A DNA stretch of 59,104 nt from Paracoccus haematequi (GTDB lineage: Bacteria; Pseudomonadota; Alphaproteobacteria; Rhodobacterales; Rhodobacteraceae). Positions 49,512 through 59,087 of the stretch are shown piece by piece. The position numbers and the translations under genes are program-made. The stretch covers positions 1-59,104 of the forward strand of contig NZ_UZWE01000039.1 of the NCBI RefSeq assembly GCF_900631945.1. Direction: 5' to 3'. Each line of letters opens with the position of its first letter. Position 1 is the first letter of the stretch. The notes beneath the pieces are model-generated. The model ran no database searches. It was not told the DNA's origin and worked only from the letters and a program-made list of their open reading frames with translations.

Positions 49512-49529
49512 GGGGGCGCGAACGCCCCC
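49512..49529. terminator. Hairpin between SPOR gene and the 48-residue gene
   Basis: GGGGGCG-CGAA-CGCCCCC is a 7-base perfect stem with a stable CGAA loop in the convergent gap. It probably ends transcription of both genes. No box follows, so it is not the GGATATTT repeat. Confidence 0.7.
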
Positions 49530-49555
49530 GGAAAATCCTGTGCTGGTCTGGTGTG

Positions 49556-49702
49556 TCAGGCCGCGCGGCGGGTGTTGTCCACGACAACGCGGGGCGCTTC
49601 CTCGCGGGTGAAATACCCGAACATCTGGTCCAGCACGGCATCGGCTTCGGCCTGCAACTTGCGGGCGGCGATGCTGAGGGGTTGTACGGTGTTCTGTGCC
49701 AT
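49556..49702 (-). CDS. Small 48-residue protein
   Basis: The frame from ATG 49702 reads MAQNTVQPLSIAARKLQAEA, then DAVLDQMFGYFTREE and VVVDNTRRAA. It starts after GACAGGAC at good spacing and its end falls near a strong hairpin. The AEADAVLDQMFGYF helix resembles small conserved Rhodobacterales proteins of unknown function (an inference from memory, not a search). It has a coherent helix and no signal peptide. It stands alone between tyrS and the SPOR gene. Confidence 0.6.
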   Translation of the reverse strand: MAQNTVQPLSIAARKLQAEADAVLDQMFGYFTREEAPRVVVDNTRRAA

Positions 49703-49823
49703 TGTCCTGTCTTTCGGGTCGGAGTGATCCTCCCGCGACGGAACATAGGGATCCGGCCCGGCGCTGTCTATTGCTGCGACGCAGCGTCAACCGGGCTTGC
49801 AATGCTGCCATGCGGCAAGCGCA

Positions 49824-51068
49824 TCACCCCAGCGTCACCATGCGATGCTTCTTCTTGCCGATGGACACTTTCAGCCCGTTCCCGATCAGCAACTGATTAA
49901 CAGTCAACTGCGGATCGCCGACCGGCTCGTTGTTCAGGCGCAGGCCGCCCTCGGCGATCAGCCGCTTCGCCTCCTTGCCCGAGGGCGTGATGCCGGTCTG
50001 CACCAGAAGCTGGACCACCGACAGCCCGTCGCCCAGGACGCTGGCGGGCAGGACCGCGACCTCCAGGTCGCCGCCCGCGCCGCCCTGCTCGAACACCTCG
50101 CGCGCGGTGGCCTCGGCGCTTGCGGCGGCATCGGCGCCGTGCAGCAGGGTCGTCACCTCGTTGGCCAGGCGCACCTTTGCCGCGTTGATCTCGGACCCCT
50201 GCAACGCGCCGAGACGGTCGCATTCCTCGACCGGCAGCTCGGTATACAGCTTCAGGAACCGGCCCACATCGGCATCGGTGGTGTTGCGCCAGAACTGCCA
50301 GAACTCATAGGGCGACAGCATCGCCCCGTTCAGCCAGACAGCACCCCCGGCCGACTTGCCCATCTTGCGCCCGTCGCTGGTCGTCAGCAGCGGCGAAGTC
50401 AGCCCCCAGATCACCGCGTCATCGACCCGCCGCGTCAGGTCGATGCCGTTGACGATATTGCCCCATTGATCCGATCCGCCCATCTGCAACCGGCAATCAT
50501 AACGGCGATGCAGTTCGAGGAAATCATAGGCTTGCAGGATCATGTAGTTGAATTCCAGGAAGGACAGCGACTGTTCGCGGTCCAGCCGGGACTTGACGGA
50601 TTCGAAGGACAGCATCCGGTTGACGCTGAAATGCCGGCCGATGTCGCGCAGGAATTCCAGATAATTCAGCCCGTCCAGCCATTCGGCATTGTTCAGCATC
50701 AGCGCGCCGTCGCCGCCATAGGACAGATAGCGCGCAAAGACCTGCTGCATCCCGTCGATATTGGCCTGGATCGCGGCCTCGTCCAGCAGCGGGCGTTCCT
50801 CGGACCGGAACGAGGGATCGCCCACCTTGGTCGTGCCGCCGCCCATCAGCGTGATGGGGCGGTTGCCGGTCTTCTGGAACCAGCGCAGCATCATGATGTT
50901 CAGCAGGTGCCCCACATGCAGCGATGCCGCCGTCGCGTCATAGCCGATATAGGCGGTGACCGGCCCGTCCAGCAGCGCCTGATCCAGCGCCGCATAGTCG
51001 GTGCAGTCGGCGACATAGCCGCGCTCGATCATCACGCGCAGGAAATCGGACTTGGGGCTGTAGGTCAT
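49824..51068 (-). CDS. tyrS: Tyrosyl-tRNA synthetase
   Basis: TyrS charges tRNA-Tyr. The 414-residue class I enzyme has the HIGH variant HVGHLL with [10 protein letters not shown] before it, [20 protein letters not shown], the KMSKS variant KMGKS, and an S4 domain at the C-terminus ([10 protein letters not shown]). The start MTYSPKSDF at 51068 follows GAAGGA and gives the family length. It is divergent from anmK (59-base gap). Confidence 0.96.
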   Translation of the reverse strand: MTYSPKSDFLRVMIERGYVADCTDYAALDQALLDGPVTAYIGYDATAASLHVGHLLNIMMLRWFQKTGNRPITLMGGGTTKVGDPSFRSEERPLLDEAAIQANIDGMQQVFARYLSYGGDGALMLNNAEWLDGLNYLEFLRDIGRHFSVNRMLSFESVKSRLDREQSLSFLEFNYMILQAYDFLELHRRYDCRLQMGGSDQWGNIVNGIDLTRRVDDAVIWGLTSPLLTTSDGRKMGKSAGGAVWLNGAMLSPYEFWQFWRNTTDADVGRFLKLYTELPVEECDRLGALQGSEINAAKVRLANEVTTLLHGADAAASAEATAREVFEQGGAGGDLEVAVLPASVLGDGLSVVQLLVQTGITPSGKEAKRLIAEGGLRLNNEPVGDPQLTVNQLLIGNGLKVSIGKKKHRMVTLG

Positions 51069-51127
51069 CGGCTTTTTCCTTCTGGTCGGCGGGGATATAC
51101 CGGCTGAGGCAGGCAAGGGAAAGCGCG

Positions 51128-52243
51128 ATGATCCGGGTTCTGGGAATGATGTCGGGCACGTCGATGGACGGGGTGGACGCGGCGATGATCGAAACCGACG
51201 GGGTGCGGATCGCGGGCTTCGGGCGCAGCGGCTTTCGCGCCTATTCCGACAACGAATCCGCCGTCCTGCACGCGGCGCTTGGCCGTTGGCCGGGCGAGGC
51301 GGGCGTGGCCGAGGCCGCGGATCTGTCGGTCCGAAACCATGCCGCGATGGCCGCCGGTTTCCCCGAGGCCGAACTGATCGGCTATCACGGCCAGACGCTG
51401 GCCCATGAGCCCCAGGGCAGAGGCACCCACCAGGCGGGCGACGGGGCGGCCCTGGCGCGCGTGGCGGGGCGTCCGGTGGTCTGGGATTTCCGCCGCGAGG
51501 ATGTGCGGCAGGGCGGCGAGGGCGCGCCGCTGGCGCCCTTCTTCCATTGGGCCTGCGCGGGCTGGGCCGTGAGGCAGGGCCGCTTGCCCGCCCGGCCGAT
51601 GGCCTTCCTGAATCTGGGCGGCGTCGGCAACATCACCTGGGTCGATCCGACCGCCTCCGCACCCGAGGCGCCGGGCGCCTGCCTGGCCTTCGACACCGGC
51701 CCCGCCAATGCCCCGATCAACGACCTGATGCGGCGGCGCCTGCGGCAAAGCCACGACCGCGACGGCGTCTTGGCCGCAACGGGCCGGGTCAATGACGGCC
51801 TGGTGGCCGAGTTCCTGCGCCATCCCTGGTTCGACCGCCCGCCGCCGAAATCGCTGGATCGCGACCAGTTCGCGGGCCTTGCCGCCGCCGTCGCACCGCT
51901 GGTGGACGCGGATGCCGCCGCCACCCTGGTCGCGGCGCTTGCGGGGGCGGTCGCGGCGGGGATGCGCTGGATGCCGACCGTTCCTGCCACGGTGCTGGTC
52001 TGCGGCGGCGGGCGGCGCAACCCCGCGATCATGGCGCGGCTGTCGAAGGTATTGCCCTGCAATGTGCAGCCGGTCGAGGCGGCCGGCCTGAACGGCGACA
52101 TGCTGGAGGCCCAGGCCTTCGGCTGGCTGGCGGCGCGGGTGATGCGCGGGTGGCCGACCTCGGGTCCGGCGACGACGGGGGTCGCGGAGCCCTGCTGCGG
52201 GGGGCGGATCAGTTATCCTCGCGCGCGTGGCGATTTTTCGTGA
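51128..52243 (+). CDS. anmK: Anhydro-N-acetylmuramic acid kinase
   Basis: AnmK phosphorylates and opens anhydroMurNAc to MurNAc 6-phosphate in cell-wall recycling. The 371-residue protein has [20 protein letters not shown] at the start, [25 protein letters not shown], and [13 protein letters not shown] in the ATP/sugar sites. Length is normal. Its partner MurQ is not here. It lies divergent from tyrS. Confidence 0.96.
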   Translation: MIRVLGMMSGTSMDGVDAAMIETDGVRIAGFGRSGFRAYSDNESAVLHAALGRWPGEAGVAEAADLSVRNHAAMAAGFPEAELIGYHGQTLAHEPQGRGTHQAGDGAALARVAGRPVVWDFRREDVRQGGEGAPLAPFFHWACAGWAVRQGRLPARPMAFLNLGGVGNITWVDPTASAPEAPGACLAFDTGPANAPINDLMRRRLRQSHDRDGVLAATGRVNDGLVAEFLRHPWFDRPPPKSLDRDQFAGLAAAVAPLVDADAAATLVAALAGAVAAGMRWMPTVPATVLVCGGGRRNPAIMARLSKVLPCNVQPVEAAGLNGDMLEAQAFGWLAARVMRGWPTSGPATTGVAEPCCGGRISYPRARGDFS

Positions 52244-52250
52244 CGCGCCC

Positions 52251-52279
52251 TTGACGGGGGGCTGCGGTCTGCGTAAACC
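52251..52279 (+). promoter_or_regulatory. Putative promoter of the tRNA-Asp pair
   Basis: TTGACG (52251-52256), 17 bases, and TAAACC (52274-52279) precede the first tRNA by 41 bases. The -35 box is near consensus. It lies in the 77-base gap after anmK. Confidence 0.5.
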
Positions 52280-52320
52280 GCCCCTCACCCCGAAGGGCGA
52301 TCTGTCGGGGTGGTGAGTGT

Positions 52321-52397
52321 GCGGTTGTAGCTCAGTTGGTTAGAGTACCGGCCTGTCACGCCGGGGGTCGCGGGTTCGAGCCCCGTCAACCGCGCCA
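52321..52397 (+). tRNA. tRNA-Asp (GTC), copy 1
   Basis: The 77-base sequence folds into a cloverleaf: 7-base acceptor stem GCGGTTG with CAACCGC, discriminator G and encoded CCA, D arm AGCTCAGTTGGTTAGAG, anticodon arm CCGGC-CTGTCAC-GCCGG with anticodon GTC, and T arm CGGGTTCGAGCCCCG. Identical to copy 2. Confidence 0.97.
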
Positions 52398-52422
52398 CAC
52401 ACACCATCGCCCAGGATAATGC

Positions 52423-52499
52423 GCGGTTGTAGCTCAGTTGGTTAGAGTACCGGCCTGTCACGCCGGGGGTCGCGGGTTCGAGCCCCGTCAACCGCGCCA
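52423..52499 (+). tRNA. tRNA-Asp (GTC), copy 2
   Basis: Identical in sequence to the first copy, 25 bases downstream, with encoded CCA. Tandem duplication raises gene dosage for Asp codons. It is followed by 75 bases to proA. Confidence 0.97.
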
Positions 52500-52574
52500 T
52501 TTCCCCCATTTCGGATCTAACGTCCGCTTTCCATATTCGCTATGACGCAATCCCACGGCAGGGGATGAAGGCGA

Positions 52575-53852
52575 ATGGATACGGCAATGACGGACCTCGA
52601 CGATGCAGCGGCGCTGATCGGGCGCATGGGCGAAGCCGCGCGGGCGGCCGCGATCGACCTTGCCCAGGCATCGGCCGAACGCAAGCGCGCGGCCCTGATC
52701 GGCGCGGCCGAGGCGCTGCGCCTGCGGCAGGCCGAGATCCTGGCCGCGAACGACAAGGACATGCAGTTCGGCCGCGAAAAGGGCCTGGCCGATTCGATGC
52801 TGGACCGGCTGCGGCTGGATCCCGACCGTCTGCGCGGGATCGCGGACGGCTTGCGCGCGGTGGCCGAACAGCGCGACCCGGTGGGCGAGGTGGTGGCCGA
52901 ATGGGACCGCCCCAACGGGCTGCATATCCAGCGGGTCCGCACCCCCATCGGCGTGATCGGCGTGATCTATGAAAGCCGCCCCAACGTGACGGCGGATGCG
53001 GGCGCCCTGGCGCTGAAATCCGGCAACGCGGTGATCCTGCGCGGCGGGTCGGAAAGCCTGCATTCCAGCCAGGCCATCCACGCCTGCATGGTCCAGGGCC
53101 TGCGCCAGGCCAACCTGCCCGAGGCCGCGATCCAGCTTGTCCCAACCCGCGACCGCGCCGCCGTGACCGCGATGTTGCAGGCGCAGGGGCTGATCGACGT
53201 GATCATCCCGCGCGGCGGCAAGGGGCTAGTCGGGCTGGTCCAGCAGCAGGCGAGGGTGCCGGTCTTCGCGCATCTGGAGGGCATCTGCCACATCTATGTC
53301 GACCGCGACGCCGATCCCGACAAGGCGCGCCGTGTGCTGTTGAACGCCAAGACCCGGCGCACCGGCATCTGCGGCGCCGCCGAATGTCTGCTGATCGACC
53401 GGGGCTATTACGCCAAGCATGGCTCTGCCCTGGTCCAGGCCCTGCTGGATGCGGGGGTCGAGGTTCGCGCGGACGGCGATCTGGCGGCCATTCCCGGCAC
53501 CGTCGCGGCCCAGCCGGACGATTTCGGGCGCGAATTTTTGGACATGATCATGGCCGCCACGCTGGTCGACGGCGTGGACGGGGCCATCGCGCATATCCGC
53601 CGCTATGGCAGCCAGCACACCGAATCGATCCTGACCGAAAACGATGCGACGGCGCGGCGGTTCTTTGCCGGGCTGGACAGCGCGATCCTGATGCACAACG
53701 CCTCGACCCAGTTCGCCGATGGCGGGGAATTCGGGATGGGCGCGGAAATCGGCATCGCCACCGGCAAGATGCACGCGCGCGGCCCGGTCGGGGCCGAGCA
53801 GCTGACCAGCTTCAAATACCTGGTGCGGGGCGACGGGACGGTCCGGGCCTGA
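52575..53852 (+). CDS. proA: Glutamate-5-semialdehyde dehydrogenase
   Basis: ProA reduces glutamyl 5-phosphate to the semialdehyde in proline synthesis. The 425-residue protein has the aldehyde-dehydrogenase-like fold with [29 protein letters not shown] and the catalytic Cys in [13 protein letters not shown], plus [17 protein letters not shown] at the end. Length is normal. The usual partner proB is not in the window. It starts at ATG 52575 after GAAGG. Confidence 0.97.
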   Translation: MDTAMTDLDDAAALIGRMGEAARAAAIDLAQASAERKRAALIGAAEALRLRQAEILAANDKDMQFGREKGLADSMLDRLRLDPDRLRGIADGLRAVAEQRDPVGEVVAEWDRPNGLHIQRVRTPIGVIGVIYESRPNVTADAGALALKSGNAVILRGGSESLHSSQAIHACMVQGLRQANLPEAAIQLVPTRDRAAVTAMLQAQGLIDVIIPRGGKGLVGLVQQQARVPVFAHLEGICHIYVDRDADPDKARRVLLNAKTRRTGICGAAECLLIDRGYYAKHGSALVQALLDAGVEVRADGDLAAIPGTVAAQPDDFGREFLDMIMAATLVDGVDGAIAHIRRYGSQHTESILTENDATARRFFAGLDSAILMHNASTQFADGGEFGMGAEIGIATGKMHARGPVGAEQLTSFKYLVRGDGTVRA

Positions 53853-53867
53853 TCCGTCCGCCGGGGA

Positions 53868-54491
53868 TCAGAACGCGATCTCGGCCCCCTTGTCGTCCAG
53901 ATCCCAGCTTGGCTGGCGGTTTGCGGCGGCAAGGGCCTGGGCCAGAAGGGCGAAGTGAACCTCGGACGGGGCGGGGGGGCGGGGGGCGTCGCCGCCCAGC
54001 CAGGCCCACAGCGCCGCATCCTGCTTGACCCGGTCGGCCTGTCCCACCAGCCGCCAGCGGCCCCCGTCATGCAGCACGGTGATCGCGCCGCCCCAAGGCA
54101 GGGCGCTTTCCAGGCACATGATCGCCAGCATGATCATGCGCAGTTCCACGCGGGCGAAGTCGCCCTCGGCCTCAAGGTCGATGCGCAACCGGCCCTGGTT
54201 TGCAATGCCGTCCAGAAGCTGCGCCAGACCCGCGCGCGACATGCGCTGTTCGCCCTGGGCCTGGCCGAAGGCCACGCGGAACAGCTGGATCCGCGCACGG
54301 GCCGCCGCCACCGATTCCGCGATCAGCTTCAGTTCGGGGCTGGCGCCGATGCCCGGAAATTCCGGCGACATCTCCAGCAGTTCGACCCCGTTGCCGATGG
54401 CGCCCAGCGGCGAGACGAGGTCATGGCACAGCCGCGATCCCAGCAGGTGCGCAAGCTCTGCCTGCGTGATGCGCGTTGTATCCAGGGTCAT
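53868..54491 (-). CDS. chpT: Histidine phosphotransferase ChpT
   Basis: ChpT moves phosphoryl groups from CckA to CtrA and CpdR in the alphaproteobacterial cell-cycle relay. The 207-residue protein has the H-box LGSRLCHDLVSPLGAIGNGV with phosphorylatable His23 and a C-terminal GHKL-like fold (ITVLHDGGRWRLVGQADR). It is divergent from the DUF3553 gene by a 39-base gap, a pairing often seen in alphaproteobacteria. In Rhodobacterales the CckA-ChpT-CtrA relay controls motility and gene transfer agents rather than viability. Confidence 0.92.
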   Translation of the reverse strand: MTLDTTRITQAELAHLLGSRLCHDLVSPLGAIGNGVELLEMSPEFPGIGASPELKLIAESVAAARARIQLFRVAFGQAQGEQRMSRAGLAQLLDGIANQGRLRIDLEAEGDFARVELRMIMLAIMCLESALPWGGAITVLHDGGRWRLVGQADRVKQDAALWAWLGGDAPRPPAPSEVHFALLAQALAAANRQPSWDLDDKGAEIAF

Positions 54492-54530
54492 GCGGCATTA
54501 CCTTTCAGCACGTCACCAAGGGGGGCTGCC

Positions 54531-54710
54531 GTGAACGAGATCCTGGAACCCGGCATGATCGTCCGCCATCCCGGCGCGCCCGAATGGGGCGAGGGCCAGG
54601 TGCAGTCGCGCATCGGCGACCGGATCACGGTCAACTTCGCCGAGGCCGGAAAGCAGGTCATAGACGGCAGGCGGGTTTCGCTGGATATCGTCTGGTCGCA
54701 CGGCAACTGA
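54531..54710 (+). CDS. DUF3553 family protein
   Basis: The 59-residue protein reads MNEILEPGMIVRHPGAPEWG and QVQSRIGDRITVNFAEAGKQ, a small beta domain found also at the C-terminus of some UvrD-like helicases. The start is GTG 54531 after AAGGGGGG. Its function is unknown. It stands divergent from chpT. Confidence 0.85.
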   Translation: MNEILEPGMIVRHPGAPEWGEGQVQSRIGDRITVNFAEAGKQVIDGRRVSLDIVWSHGN

Positions 54711-54839
54711 GTGGTTCATGCCGCAACGATTGCAACCTTTGATTGTGTTTTGCAAGCAAACCTGCGCCCGGCATGTGGCGTTCAGGTCAATCTGCTGCAT
54801 CATTGCAATACCCCCCGCGCCCGCCTAGACAGGACCGCG

Positions 54840-55646
54840 ATGCCCATGTCCGCCGCCGCCCGCACCCGATCCGATCCGTCGTTCTTCGACATCCGCCTGG
54901 CGGTGTCGGAGCAGGATCTTCTGGCTGCGCAGCGCCTGCGCTATCGCGTGTTTATCGAGGAACTGGGCGGCGACGGCCCCCTGGTGGATCACGACCTGCG
55001 GCTGGAACGCGACGCTTTCGATCCCGTGGTGGATCACCTGTGCCTGATCGACAACCGCCGGTCGCCGGACGATCTGGATCATGTCGTGGGCGTCTATCGC
55101 CTGCTGCGGGGGGACGTGGCGGCGGGGTTCGGGCGGTTCTACTGCGATTCCGAATACGACCTGACGCCGCTGCGTGCCTGCGGGCGCCCGGTGCTGGAAC
55201 TGGGCCGGTCCTGCGTCGATCCGGCCTGCCGGGGCGGGTCGGGGATGTTCCTGCTGTGGAACGGGCTTGCCGATTACGTCTTGGATCACGGGATCCAGAT
55301 CCTGTTCGGCGTCGCCAGCTTTCACGGCACCGACACCGCCATGCTGGCACCCTCGCTCAGCTGGCTGCACCATCACCACCTGGCCCCCGCCGACCTGCGC
55401 CCCCGCGCCCGGTCCGAGGGATTTCACCGCATGGACCTGATCCCCGCCGACCGCCTGGACCGGCGCGAGGCGCTGATCGGGATGCCCGCGCTGATCAAGG
55501 CCTATCTGCGCCTGGGCGGCATGGTGGGCGAGGGGGCGTTCATCGACCGCGCCTTCAATACCACCGATGTGTTCCTGCTGATGGACACCGCCGCCATGTC
55601 GGACAAGCACCGGCAGTTCTATGAAAGCCGCTGGCAGCCGCAATGA
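54840..55646 (+). CDS. olsB: L-ornithine N(alpha)-acyltransferase (ornithine lipid synthesis)
   Basis: OlsB transfers a 3-hydroxyacyl group from ACP to ornithine. The 268-residue GNAT-fold protein has LAAQRLRYRVFIEELGGDGP, ELGRSCVDPACRGGSGMFLL, and GVASFHGTDTAMLAPSLSWL, the OlsB pattern. The start MPMSAAART follows AGACAGGA; the longer frame runs through the DUF3553 downstream gap. It overlaps olsA by 4 bases. Ornithine lipids are common phosphorus-free membrane lipids in this group. Confidence 0.92.
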   Translation: MPMSAAARTRSDPSFFDIRLAVSEQDLLAAQRLRYRVFIEELGGDGPLVDHDLRLERDAFDPVVDHLCLIDNRRSPDDLDHVVGVYRLLRGDVAAGFGRFYCDSEYDLTPLRACGRPVLELGRSCVDPACRGGSGMFLLWNGLADYVLDHGIQILFGVASFHGTDTAMLAPSLSWLHHHHLAPADLRPRARSEGFHRMDLIPADRLDRREALIGMPALIKAYLRLGGMVGEGAFIDRAFNTTDVFLLMDTAAMSDKHRQFYESRWQPQ

Positions 55647-56494
55647 GCCCGGCGCCGCGCGTTGATCCCGGACGGACCCAGGCGACCTGGCGCGATTCCG
55701 TGCCGCCGCCCCTGGCCCGGCCTCGGGGCCTGCGCGACTGGCTGCGCGTCGCGCGGCGCGGATTGGGTGCGATCCTGGTCCTGCTGGCGGGGGTGCTGCT
55801 GATCCTGCCCCTGCGCGGGGTCGAGCGTCTGCTTCACGGCCGCCGCCGCCCCTGGACGGGACCGCATGTGCAGGCGGTCTGCCGTCTGGTGCTGGCCTGC
55901 ATCGGCATCCGCTGGCGGCGGCGGGGTGTGCCGATGCGCGGCCCCGGCGCGGTGGTGGCGAACCATTCAAGCTGGCTGGACATCCTGGTCCTGAACGCCG
56001 CCATGCCGGTGTTCTTCGTCAGCAAGGCCGAGGTCGCGGGCTGGCCGGGCATCAACATTCTGACCCGCGTCACAGACACGCATTTCGTTGTCCGCGATCC
56101 CCGGCTGGCGCAGGCGCAGGCCGCCGAGTTCGCGGCGCGGGTCCGGGCAGGCCACCGGCTGCTGTTCTTCCCCGAGGGCACCTCGACCGACGGGCGGCGG
56201 CTGCTGCCCTTCAAGCCGACCCTGTTCCAGGGGTTCCTGGATCCGGCGCTGCCCGCCGGGCTGGCGATCCAGCCGGTCAGCGCGGTCTATCACGCGCCGC
56301 CGGGCGCGGATCCGCGCTTTTACGGCTGGTGGGGCGACATGGATCTGGGGCCGCATCTGCTGGCGGTGCTGGCCGCGCGGCGGCAGGGGCGGGTGATGGT
56401 CGTCCTGCATGATCCGGTCCCGGTGGCCGGGCAGACGCGCAAAACCCTGGCCTTGGCCTGCGAAGACGCCGTGCGTCGCGGCCTGAACGCTTGA
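55643..56494 (+). CDS. olsA: Lyso-ornithine lipid O-acyltransferase
   Basis: OlsA adds the second acyl chain to lyso-ornithine lipid made by OlsB. The 283-residue PlsC-family protein has a membrane helix at about residues 35-55, the NHX4D motif NHSSWLD and the FPEGTSTDGRRLLPFK block. It begins with ATGA overlapping olsB. It may also act on lysophosphatidate, as in some Rhodobacter enzymes. Confidence 0.9.
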   Translation: MSPAPRVDPGRTQATWRDSVPPPLARPRGLRDWLRVARRGLGAILVLLAGVLLILPLRGVERLLHGRRRPWTGPHVQAVCRLVLACIGIRWRRRGVPMRGPGAVVANHSSWLDILVLNAAMPVFFVSKAEVAGWPGINILTRVTDTHFVVRDPRLAQAQAAEFAARVRAGHRLLFFPEGTSTDGRRLLPFKPTLFQGFLDPALPAGLAIQPVSAVYHAPPGADPRFYGWWGDMDLGPHLLAVLAARRQGRVMVVLHDPVPVAGQTRKTLALACEDAVRRGLNA

Positions 56495-56555
56495 TCAGGC
56501 GGGTATCTGGTCCATATTTGGTAGCATGACCATTCGCAGCCCCAAGGGATCTGCC

Positions 56556-58820
56556 ATGACCCGCTTTGCCGCGCCCATCGCCGAACAGATCTGGGACATG
56601 AAATACCGCCTGAAGGACGCCGAGGGCCAACCCCTGGACGCCACGGTCGAGGACAGCTGGCGCCGCGTCGCCCGCGATCTGGCCAAGGTCGAATCAGATC
56701 CTGCCCTGTGGGAGGATCGTTTCTATGCCGCGCTCGAGGATTTCCGCTTTCTGCCCGCGGGGCGCATCCTGGCGGGCGCGGGCACCGGGCGCAGCGTCAC
56801 CCTGTTCAACTGCTTCGTCATGGGCACCATCCCCGACAGCATGGAGGGGATCTTCCAGGCGCTGAAGGAAGCCGCGCTGACCATGCAGCAGGGCGGCGGC
56901 ATCGGCTATGATTTCAGCACCATCCGCCCCAAGGGGGCTGAGGTGCGGGGCGTGGCGGCGGACGCCTCGGGGCCGCTGTCCTTCATGGACGTGTGGGATT
57001 CGATGTGCCGCACGATCATGTCTGCGGGCAGCCGCCGGGGCGCGATGATGGCCACAATGCGCTGCGACCACCCCGACATCGAGGATTTCATCGCCGCCAA
57101 GCAGGACAGCGCCCGGCTGCGCATGTTCAATCTGTCGGTGCTGGTGACGGACGCCTTCATGGAGGCCGTGAAGACCGACGGTCCGTGGGAACTGGTCTTC
57201 GGCGGCACGGTCTATCGCACGGTCCCCGCGCAGGATCTGTGGAACCGGATCATGCGGGCGACCTATGATTATGCCGAACCCGGCGTGATCTTCATCGACC
57301 GCATCAACCGGCAGAACAACCTGCATTATGCGGAAACCATCGCCGCCACCAATCCCTGCGGCGAACAGCCTCTGCCGCCCTATGGCGCCTGCCTGCTGGG
57401 GTCGGTGAACCTGACCCGGCTGGTGTCGGACCCGTTCACGCCGCAGGCCCGCCTGGACATGGCGGCGCTTGACGATCTGGTCCGCGTGGCCGTGCGGATG
57501 ATGGACAATGTGGTCGATGCGTCGAAATTTCCCCTGCCGCAGCAGGCCGACGAGGCGCGGAACAAGCGCCGCATCGGCCTGGGCGTGACGGGGCTGGCCG
57601 ACGCTTTGCTGATGCTGGGCCTGCGCTATGGCGCGCCGGATGCGGTGGAACAGACGCGGGCCTGGATGAAGGCCATTGCCCGTTCGGCCTATCTGGCATC
57701 TGCCGACCTGGCGCGGGAAAAGGGCGCCTTTCCGCTGTTCGACCGCGATGCCTTCCTGGCCTCGGGCTTCATGCGGCGGATGGATGCGGATGTGCGCGAT
57801 GCGGTGGCCCGGCACGGCATCCGCAACGCGCTGCTGACCAGCATCGCGCCGACCGGGACGATCAGCCTCTATGCCGGGAACGTGTCCAGCGGGATCGAGC
57901 CGGTCTTCGCCTATGCCTATACACGCAAGGTTCTGCAAAGGGACGGCAGCCGGACCGAGGAGGAGGTGACAGATTACGCCGTCCAGATGTGGCGCGACCT
58001 GCATGGCGACGCGCCCTTGCCCGATCATTTCGTCAACGCCCAGACCCTGGCACCCCAGGATCACGTCGCCATGCAGGCGGCGGCGCAGGAGTGGGTGGAC
58101 AGCAGCATTTCCAAGACCATCAACTGCCCGGCGGATATGTCCTTCCAGGATTTCAAGGATGTGTATCTGTCCGCGTGGGATCTGGGCTGCAAGGGTTGCA
58201 CCACTTATCGCCCGAATGCGGTGACCGGATCGGTGCTGTCGGTCAGCGAGGCGGCCGAGGCCGTGCCGCAGGTCGATACCGGCGCCGATGTGGTCTATCT
58301 GACCCGGCCGCTGGACCGTCCTGTCGCCCTGGAAGGCGCGACCTACAAGCTGAAATGGCCCGCCAGCGAACACGCGATCTACATCACCATCAACGACATC
58401 GTGCAGTCGGGCCACCGCCGCCCCTTCGAGATCTTCATCAACTCCAAGAACATGGAGCATTTCGCCTGGACCGTCGCCCTGACACGGATGATTTCGGCGG
58501 TGTTCCGGCGCGGCGGCGACGTGTCCTTCGTGGTCGAGGAGCTGAAAGCCGTCTTCGACCCGCGCGGCGGCGCCTGGATGGACGGACGTTATGTGCCCTC
58601 GATCCTGGCGGCCATCGGCGGGGTGATCGAACGCCATATGGTCGCCATCGGCTTTCTGGCGGGCGAGGGCCTGGGCCTGAAATCCGACCCGCAGGTCGAG
58701 GCTGTGGCCATGGGCGAACGCCCGCTGGGCCCGGCCTGCCCGAGCTGCGGCCAATACGGAATGCGCATGAACGAAGGCTGCATGACCTGCCCGAACTGCG
58801 GCCATTCGAAATGCGGCTAG
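56556..58820 (+). CDS. nrdJ: Adenosylcobalamin-dependent ribonucleoside-diphosphate reductase (class II)
   Basis: NrdJ makes deoxyribonucleotides with cobalamin and needs no oxygen. The 754-residue protein has FLPAGRILAGAGTGRS, MQQGGGIGYDFSTIRPKGAE, NPCGEQPLPPYGACLLGSVN (active-site Cys and Glu), SIAPTGTISLYAGNVSSGIE, and a C-terminal zinc ribbon (CPSCGQYGMRMNEGCMTCPN with two further Cys in CGHSKCG). The start at 56556 follows AAGGGA; ATG 56526 lacks a ribosome-binding site. The gap to olsA is only 61 bases, so no cobalamin riboswitch fits. Confidence 0.93.
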   Translation: MTRFAAPIAEQIWDMKYRLKDAEGQPLDATVEDSWRRVARDLAKVESDPALWEDRFYAALEDFRFLPAGRILAGAGTGRSVTLFNCFVMGTIPDSMEGIFQALKEAALTMQQGGGIGYDFSTIRPKGAEVRGVAADASGPLSFMDVWDSMCRTIMSAGSRRGAMMATMRCDHPDIEDFIAAKQDSARLRMFNLSVLVTDAFMEAVKTDGPWELVFGGTVYRTVPAQDLWNRIMRATYDYAEPGVIFIDRINRQNNLHYAETIAATNPCGEQPLPPYGACLLGSVNLTRLVSDPFTPQARLDMAALDDLVRVAVRMMDNVVDASKFPLPQQADEARNKRRIGLGVTGLADALLMLGLRYGAPDAVEQTRAWMKAIARSAYLASADLAREKGAFPLFDRDAFLASGFMRRMDADVRDAVARHGIRNALLTSIAPTGTISLYAGNVSSGIEPVFAYAYTRKVLQRDGSRTEEEVTDYAVQMWRDLHGDAPLPDHFVNAQTLAPQDHVAMQAAAQEWVDSSISKTINCPADMSFQDFKDVYLSAWDLGCKGCTTYRPNAVTGSVLSVSEAAEAVPQVDTGADVVYLTRPLDRPVALEGATYKLKWPASEHAIYITINDIVQSGHRRPFEIFINSKNMEHFAWTVALTRMISAVFRRGGDVSFVVEELKAVFDPRGGAWMDGRYVPSILAAIGGVIERHMVAIGFLAGEGLGLKSDPQVEAVAMGERPLGPACPSCGQYGMRMNEGCMTCPNCGHSKCG

Positions 58821-58852
58821 GTGTTTGATCCCACGGTTTGTGTCCCGCCAGT

Positions 58853-58950
58853 CATAACTTTTCCTTTTGCCGCCCATATTTTTTCCCTTCGCTAGGCAAA
58901 AATTTTCCTTTGAGCGGGGAGAGGAAAAGTTATGGCTTGCGGCACATATT
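58853..58950. repeat. AT-rich tract with nested inverted and direct repeats
   Basis: CATAACTTTTCC (58853-58864) pairs with GGAAAAGTTATG (58923-58934), a perfect 12-base inverted repeat; inside it TTTTGCC (58865-58871) pairs with GGCAAAA (58895-58901). Imperfect direct copies TTGCCGCCCATATT (58867-58880) and TTGCGGCACATATT (58937-58950) lie across it. The tract is AT-rich, unlike the rest of the window. It may be an insertion remnant, a binding site cluster or an end of a mobile element. Confidence 0.5.
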
Positions 58951-59022
58951 GGGGAGCCGCTTTTTCGACTTCGTGCAGCAATTCCTTGCTCTACGCCGTC
59001 CCTTAAAGCGTTTCGGTAAAAA

Positions 59023-59042
59023 CGTGAATCGCAGAGGGATTC
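59023..59042. repeat. Near-perfect short palindrome in the right-edge region
   Basis: GAATCGCAGAGGGATTC (arms GAATC..GATTC with one inner mismatch) lies 50 to 65 bases upstream of the last start codon. Similar GAATC..GATTC palindromes occur at ends of some insertion sequences; the sequence alone cannot settle this. The surrounding 58821-59087 (267 bases) shows no gene. Confidence 0.3.
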
Positions 59043-59087
59043 CTGCAAGACCCAGTTTGTGCTCCTCTTGTTCGGGGAGGATAAGTC

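Noticed and set aside
56495..56555. Cobalamin riboswitch before nrdJ
   Set aside because: The gap to olsA is only 61 bases, too short for this RNA, and no conserved box is visible.
56694..59048. 784-codon minus-strand frame
   Set aside because: It is antisense to nrdJ over nearly its whole length; the His-rich composition mirrors codon bias.
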